Shown: positions 58,345-64,000 of the stretch, piece by piece
Layout of the letters: every line of letters begins with the position of its first letter
Numbering within the stretch: the stretch's first letter is position 1
From: Boesenbergia rotunda
Lineage: Eukaryota > Streptophyta > Magnoliopsida > Zingiberales > Zingiberaceae
DNA: 64,000 nucleotides
Assembly (NCBI GenBank): GCA_024364735.1
Contig: JAGFNQ010005198.1
Location: 1,339,899 to 1,403,898 of the forward strand
Direction: 5' to 3'
The notes under the pieces: model-generated
What the model was told of the DNA's origin: nothing
Databases searched by the model: none
Seen by the model: the letters and a program-made list of their open reading frames with translations, nothing else
Position numbers and translations under genes: made by a program

Positions 58345-59628
58345 TGTTAGGATATATACTATAAGCCTAGCTTTTTTATAAACATTTATTTTGGAATAAA
58401 AATCACAATGGTCATATGATTACATTTTATATTTGTTATATGTATGCAATTGTCTGTTACTTTACATTATAGATAACATGATGTGTGGTATCACATATAA
58501 GATCATGTTATCAGTTCCTTGAAAAGTATAAGTAGTGGCTCACAACCAAGATGGATTTGGACAAACCATTGGAACGATTCTAGTGTAATTTGGTATTAGT
58601 CTATCTTGACTATAGAATTACACTAGTGCACTTTGTGTGTATTGAGCAGGATTTTGAGGTTTGATTTATACTGACTATATAATCGAAAAAGACCTCGGTT
58701 ATTTTGGATGTGCATACTCTTAATCCCGATATAATAACGGGTACATGTACTTAATATTTATTTCTTTAATTTACCAATGGGCGAGATTTATTCGTTAAAT
58801 CAATAAGCCCGGTAAATTGAGAAATAATATTATTTATATGGTATGTCGTTGATTATAGAAGAAAATCGTGTCCTAATTATTTAGGATGATGATGTTCCCT
58901 TGAGGAACTCATAAGGATTATCATGTAAATCCTGCAGGTAGACTTGGTTCGATATGATAATAAGGTTGAGTAGTACTACTCTTGGAGTTAGATGTTAATT
59001 AATTAAATTATCAGTAATTTAATTAATAAACAGACATACGATATCTTAAACACGGGGAGAAAATATACACATAATTAGGTGGAGCCCATATTTTATTGTG
59101 GGGTTGGTGCGGTAGTTCAATAATAACCCTTTAGTGGAGCAAATTATTATTAACGGGTCGGGTTAAGGATCCGTTAGGAGACCAAAACTAACTTCTCCTC
59201 ATGGTCCCTATTATAGCCTATAAATACCCTTATAAGCCACCAAGAAAAAGCCCTAAGCCTTTCTTTCCTCCCAGCTCCCTCTCTCTCTCTCTCTCTTTGG
59301 TTTGCGGCGCCGACAACAAGAAGGAGAAGAGGTGGCGCTAGGGTTTAAGCAAGGAGAAGATTCTTTCATCTTCATCTTCTTTCTCTTCTTCTCTTCTCTT
59401 CTCTTCTCTTGAGGTGCGGCGCAAGGCAAGAGCCTTACTCTTGGGCGCGACTAGATCAAGGAAGAAGAGGGGCAGCACAAGCAAGAAGAGGAGGAAGGGC
59501 CTTTTTGTAACACCCAATAATTTTCTGGTATTATTAGGGATTTTTAGGAATTTTTCTAGCATTTTTCAGAATTTTATTGTATTTTTCGGATTAAAAATAA
59601 AAAGGAAAAAAATTAAGGGGTCGGGTGG

Positions 59629-59693
59629 GGATTAATCCCGCGACCACAGGGAGAAGCAAAGCCTTAAGAGCAGCCAAGTAACCAGCTGGGCTA
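59629..59693 (-). repeat. tRNA-like segment, antisense to solo LTR 3
   Basis: On the minus strand the A box TAGCCCAGCTGG (59682-59693) is a close match to the Pol III consensus, followed by a weaker B-like GGGATTAATCC (59629-59639). Position and antisense orientation correspond to the segments in solo LTRs 1 and 2. Confidence 0.5.
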
Positions 59694-61313
59694 GGGTATC
59701 AAGCACAGAAAAGAATGAAACGAAATAATGTTATAGTTGATTTAGCCCGTTTCATGAAGAGGTATTGAAACTTCCACTTAAGTTGTGTTAAGACCCCTTT
59801 TAGGGTTTGGGGAGGCCGCGCAAGCAAAGGGAGGAGGCTGCGAAAATAAGGAGAAAGGGGGAGTTTTCTTCCTCCTTCTTCTTCCCCTTGAGTGGAGAGC
59901 CTAGGGCTTCTTCCCTAGGGCTAAGAAGTGGAGTTTTCTTGCAAAGGAAGAGGAAAATAACCCTACACTAGGAATTTTGAGATACTTAGTGAGTTTCTTC
60001 AAAAAAAGTGTAAGTAAATCACTCACCTGCAATAGGAGTAGCTTCGCATGTAGTTTTCTTGTTGTAGAACCTTGATTTCGTAATCTAAGTACATGCTTTG
60101 AGAATATTGTTTATTGTGTGATTTAAGTTCTAAAGAATACATGTTTTTAATCATAGAATTTGAATTGGAGTAAATTGTTATGTGTGTGATCTAAGCATGA
60201 AAGATTAAGTTCGTGAAAAGTCCCAAAAATGAGTTTTGGGTTAAGGGCACGCAAGGTGCTCGATGAAAGTTCCAAGTGAGAAAGGTAAAGCTTTGTAGTG
60301 CAAAGATTTGTGAAAAAGAAAGTTTAGCTTGATAAATACAAGCATTATGAATAAGAAAGTATTTTACTTTTTGTAAAGTGACATGTACCGGGCAAAAGAG
60401 AGGCCCACAGAAAGTTAAAAAGATGCTCTAATAGGGTGCGGTGGCTAGCTACCCCGAAACCTATTAGGGATGCGCGCATTGGTACACTGATACCAGGTAC
60501 ATTGTCAAGGCCTGAGAAAGTTGATTATTATTTTAAAGTATATGAGTATATGGAAGTGTTTCAATTTTCCTTAAGTGTATGTTTTGTTATGTATGATAAC
60601 ATGGTTATGTTATAAGCATGTTAAAGAGAAAGAGCAAAGAAGTTAGTGTTTTAAAGTATGAAAATGTATCATTAGTAAGTTTCAAAAGAAATCATGAGCA
60701 TGTTAAGTTTGTAAGTGTTTTGATGCTAATAAATATTTTCAAGCATGATTGAGCATGATAAGTGTAGAAAAGTTCTCATGTGTAAATATTTCCAAGTGCA
60801 TGTATTTTGAAGCAAGCATTCTTTGAAAAGAGCATGTTTATCCCTTATCGTTGGATTTGTGAGTTAGGATTTACTTACTAAGCAATTTGCTTATTAGTTG
60901 CATTTTCCTTCTATTGCAGATAAAGGTAAAGAAAAAGCATAAGTTAAGGAGGCGAAGGGACTTGCATTGATGTTCAGTGGCGGCGGAACCGTGGAAGAGA
61001 TCATTGGGCTAAGTCTTGTAGAACACGTGTTTTGGTGTTTCGAAGTGGTAGAATGAATGACTTTGTTTAAACTTTGCATAGACTCCAAGTTGGGTACAAA
61101 CTCTAGTCTAAAGTTCACACATATTTTGATAGCTTATTTACTTCCGCAAAAGTCCTAATTTCAAGTTTATGAGGTTGTTTTGGATTGCTAAAATGTTTAG
61201 AAAACTAGTATAGAGTATAGAAATGGAGTTATGTCTTTGTAGGGCTTGAAGGTATATGTTTTGTGGATCGATGGAGAAGGTTTACAGGTCTGAAATGCAG
61301 GTTTTCAGGCGTG

Positions 61314-61404
61314 CCAGTCGACTGGTTCAGAACCAGTCGACTGCGATATCGAACAGAACCTTCTGTTCGATGCACCAGTCGACTGGCTATTTACCAGTCG
61401 ACTG
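61314..61404 (+). repeat. Cluster of CCAGTCGACTGG palindromes in solo LTR 3
   Basis: CCAGTCGACTG(G) occurs at 61314-61325, 61333-61343, 61375-61386 and 61394-61404. Between the second and third copies a hairpin with perfect 11-bp arms, ATCGAACAGAA and TTCTGTTCGAT, surrounds a CC loop (61347-61370). The whole segment can fold into nested hairpins. Confidence 0.85.
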
Positions 61405-61426
61405 TTACCATTGAAAAGAAGTGGTA

Positions 61427-61490
61427 TAAACCAGCTGGTTAGTGCTTCAGTCTTACACCTAAGAGGTCTAGGGGTCAAATCTTTGCAAAG
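61427..61490 (+). repeat. Second tRNA-like segment, sense strand of solo LTR 3
   Basis: TAAACCAGCTGG (61427-61438) as an A-like box and GGGGTCAAATCT (61471-61482) as a B-like box, spaced 32 bases. Weak match; no cloverleaf. Confidence 0.4.
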
Positions 61491-62210
61491 CAAATAAAAT
61501 GAAAGTTGTTTTGTTTTTTTTGGAAAAAAAAGAGAGAAGGAAGAAAAAAAAAATATTTCATAGCAAGTTAAAGGAAGTCTAGTAGTTATAACCTAAGGCT
61601 AAGAATAAGGTAAAGTTAAGTAAAAGTGAAAGTGACGTCCGCCTTAAGTTAGTGGTAGAGAAGGCGGGTCGTCACACTTTTGGTGGCTTTGTTTCTTGGA
61701 AGATCGTGGCCCACACAACGTCTAAGAAGAGGATAAAAATACAATAGAAGATCAAGAGGTATAATCTTGTTTTCATTTTTGTATTAATTATATTTTTGTT
61801 TTTCTCTTGAATCCCGAATCAAACACAAGAACCGGCGATCAAATTCTTCATCTTCTATTCCGTTGCTATTCGATAAAGGAGATTGATTGCTTGAACAACA
61901 AGTTTGTTCAAGCGATCACTCAATCGAAAAGCATGATGATGAAGTAGATCGTTCGGGAAGTTTTTCCTTATCTGGATTAGTTCTAATCAATAGAATTTTA
62001 ATCCGAGGATATAGGGAGAAATCCTAACGCCAACAATTGGTATTAAAGCGAGGTTTCCGATTTTGTGTGTTTTGGATTCGGTTACTTTCATGCTTTTCAT
62101 ATATAATAGGCTGGATAATAGTAGGATGTGCAATAGGATAACTTTTTGGTTGCAAGCATGAGATCCAACTATTATGGCTGTGTGATTGTGTATATTCCTC
62201 CTCAATCTTT

Positions 62211-63354
62211 ACCAATTTGATACAAAATTATTAAGATGTATTAGACACAAATAAGTATTAAATAAGTACATATCATATATACATATTGAAAGATATTGAA
62301 TTTAAATACGATTAGTAGTGTCAAATAAATCATATCATATGCACTTATGCTAGAAGTAACACAACATATTATCAAAACCAAAATATAATGAGTGACATAA
62401 TATATTTTACTTCTCAAAATTTAGGTTGTCAATGTATTCGTTTCTACTCTCTACCCTCAAATTGATAATGGTGAGCTTCAAACACATATAAAGATATATC
62501 ATATTCAGGACATCATCTTTATCTGCATCTTATGCTGTGGAGCTATGTATTACAAAATCATAGATTCAGGAGTAATCTCTATATATTTTTTGCCAAGACT
62601 CACAAATATATCCAACAAACTACAACTACTAAAAATTGAAATCACAAACAACTCATTTTTGGACATACAACTACCCAAAAATATAAGGTTGCAAGGCCCA
62701 TTCTTGAATTTATTTTCGACCTAATCCACAAAAACATAATATTCTATTCAATAATATAAACACTGTATTAAAATTCTATAATTAGACATTTTTTCATTCA
62801 TATAAAATTCTAAGATAATTTTTTTTATCTAAATCATTCCAAAAAATTGAACAATAATTAGATTCAAGCATTAAACTATAAAAATTGAGGATGAAACTAT
62901 TATAATCGAGTACTCTAAGGATTTTTCATAGAATTCCTAAAAATTGAATAATTTTTTTCATTTAAATACTATAATTTATCATGAAAGACTTATAATCGAG
63001 TACTCTAAGAAATTTTCAAACAACCACTCTATAATAAAATAGATAAAACACAAATTCAATCAGAAAACTAAACCCTAAATATTGGGCATGAAATTGATAG
63101 CCTAAGCACAATCCCTATTAACAACTAAATCCTAAATATTATGCATGAAATCTGCAGCTAACCAAAAATACACACACAATCCCTAAACTAAACCCTAAAT
63201 ATTAGGCATGAAATCGAACCAATCAAAAACACACACACAATCAAAAAACTAAACCCAAATCTCATTAAATCATTCAATCAAAAAAGAACAAACATAGACT
63301 CATTCATAAAGGTGGGAAAAAAATCATGCATTCTTCTCTTGTTCACTGCTATTG
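62211..63354. other. AT-rich region with no gene seen
   Basis: It lies between the copia-4 leader and the last LTR. No protein motif is visible in any frame. It contains a tandem run at 63060-63260. Confidence 0.4.
63060..63260. repeat. Short tandem repeat AAACTAAACCCTAAATATT
   Basis: About three copies of a 55-65 bp unit with CTAAACCCTAAATATT, GGCATGAAAT and ACACACACAATC. The word AAACCCTAAA is telo-box-like, here outside any LTR border I can see. Confidence 0.65.
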
Positions 63355-64000
63355 GATAAAGTGTGGAAAGGGAGGAGGAGAATAAAGAGATTCCATTGTG
63401 AATGAGACTTTAGTCCCACATTGAGAGTCTTAAGTCATAATTGTTGGTTTATATTGTTTCACAAGCATGTTAGTAGTGAACAAATGCAAGGGGAGAGGCT
63501 CTCTCTCACGCGTGGGTGTGCAGGGGGAGTGCAAATCCAGGGCTCAAATTTATACTGAATCAAGTAGACTCGTGTGCGTGCACGACCTGTGCGTGTCGAA
63601 TGCCTGACCGATCGGGGCAAAATTTGTCCAAGCGGATAAACCAACGTTTTGCCATCTTTTTTGCTCAAATGTAACGGATGCATTAACTGTTGATTAATGC
63701 AAAATCAGTAACCCCTGGACGTTTGGATCTGGACGGTTAATTGGCAGTAAATAACGTTAATTTTGTCGTTGATTATTGCGGGGGTCTGAGCCCTATATAA
63801 AGGGGTTATGACCGAGAGCAAAAGAGAGAGAAGAGATGGTCTTCCACCTCGTTCCTGACTCCTAGTGTTTTTCCCTTGATAGCGTTCGAGTACTTCTTTA
63901 GTTCGCCATGAGCAACGAGTGCTTCGTTGTGCCCATGTTCCCGCTATTGTATCCTGAGAGACAAACATCCATCAGAACCTCGAAGTACCGTCGGAGGAGG
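63355..64000 (+). repeat. Partial LTR of the copia-2 family
   Basis: Aligns with 40424-41100 in the same orientation: GACTTTAGTCCCACATTGAG, ATTGTTTCACAAGCATGTT, TATATAAAGGGGTTATGACC (63794 on) and CAGAACCTCGAAG. The expected left end TGTTGGAG is not recognisable, and the right part runs off the window. Confidence 0.8.

Larger units (their letters stand above)
59506..61676 (+). mobile_element. Solo LTR 3, TGTAACACCC family, in the copia-4 LTR
   Basis: A 2171-bp unit with TGTAACACCC at the start and GGGTCGTCACA at the end, flanked by perfect CTTTT duplications (59501-59505 and 61677-61681). It shares the block with GGGATGCGCGCA and the GGTACA region (about 60380-60500) with the same parts of solo LTRs 1 and 2, so it is a related but diverged family. 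The tandem palindromes near its 3' end are listed separately. Confidence 0.88.
58345..62210 (+). mobile_element. Copia-4: LTR and leader fragment
   Basis: The LTR starts TGTTAGGATATATACTATAA and ends TCCTAACGCCAACA at 62035. The primer-like TGGTATTAAAGCG lies at 62038-62050, so this is the 5' end of an element and not a solo LTR. Without the nested solo LTR it is about 1.5 kb. TATA-like CTATAAATACC is near 59218. After about 62210 the leader is no longer recognisable. No coding region of copia-4 is present, and no matching right end was found. Confidence 0.78.
40342..64000 (+). mobile_element. Copia-2: fragmented Ty1/copia element
   Basis: Parts in order are the 5' LTR 40342-41474, gag from 41584 to 42274, a 15.3 kb insertion (copia-3), gag zinc knuckle to integrase 57527-58344, then the copia-4 LTR insertion. 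A partial LTR of the same family lies at about 63355-64000. The remaining pol is not visible. The right LTR may be the 3' LTR of copia-2 after a large deletion, or part of another copy; its end lies outside the window. Confidence 0.75.

Noticed and set aside
59338..59635. Open frames around 59.3-59.6 kb
   Set aside because: They span the border of the copia-4 LTR and solo LTR 3 in a GAAGAAG/CTTCTTC-rich stretch, with no conserved protein.

Overview
The window looks like plant nuclear DNA, probably from a monocot. It holds one spliced protein-coding gene with 17 predicted exons inside a thick layer of nested, mostly dead transposable elements. Plant origin is shown by Ty1/copia elements primed by the initiator tRNA-Met sequence (TGGTATCA..GC), an Au-type SINE, MULE and CACTA relatives with Ulp1-type genes, and a TDBD/PHD/GNAT chromatin gene. 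The monocot guess rests on the very GC-rich 5' end of that gene's first exon. The species cannot be named from the sequence.

Layout. 1-1100 is unclassified repeat DNA. 1549-2449 is a decayed Ulp1-like protease. 2650-3964 and 20660-23500 hold palindromic GGGCCTGAAAT repeats and a decayed MULE transposase (21117-23265, minus). These two parts are separated by a 16.7 kb copia element (3965-20659, plus strand), here called copia-1. Copia-1 itself carries two 3.3-3.6 kb solo LTRs of one family in opposite orientations: 4820-8429 in its 5' LTR and 10188-13497 in its gag. A 219-bp tandem repeat (24233-25760) lies next, followed by the gene.

The gene (39665 down to 26381, minus strand) encodes about 1085 residues: two TDBD (Tify-domain-binding) modules, two PHD-type zinc modules and a C-terminal GNAT acetyltransferase fold. 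This is the architecture of the plant IDM1/ROS4-like family. All splice sites I placed are GT..AG and every phase agrees, so it can be read as an intact gene. Its introns hold an Au SINE with an 18-bp target duplication, an RTE-type LINE fragment, a hAT-like element inside that LINE, and an unexplained repeated block.

From 40342 to the end the window is nested retrotransposons again. Copia-2 (LTR 40342-41474, gag, protease, start of integrase, plus strand) is split inside its gag zinc knuckle by copia-3 (42275-57526, minus strand, target duplication CTACA). Copia-3 contains a solo LTR of its own family (44486-46702, duplication AAAGG), a CACTA fragment with a DUF8039/Ulp1-type gene (47679-51028) flanked by a duplicated stretch of reverse transcriptase, and a small TAA-flanked MITE. 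Copia-2 is broken a second time at 58345 by the LTR of copia-4, which holds a further solo LTR (59506-61676, duplication CTTTT). A partial LTR of the copia-2 family closes the window.

None of the element polyproteins is intact. Several stops and lost active-site residues look like C-to-T or G-to-A changes, as expected in methylated, silenced DNA. The only host gene belongs to a family linked to anti-silencing in Arabidopsis. The most unusual signals are antisense tRNA-like Pol III boxes inside the solo LTRs, clusters of short perfect palindromes in several LTRs, the palindromic repeats around the MULE, and the duplicated junction at the CACTA fragment.
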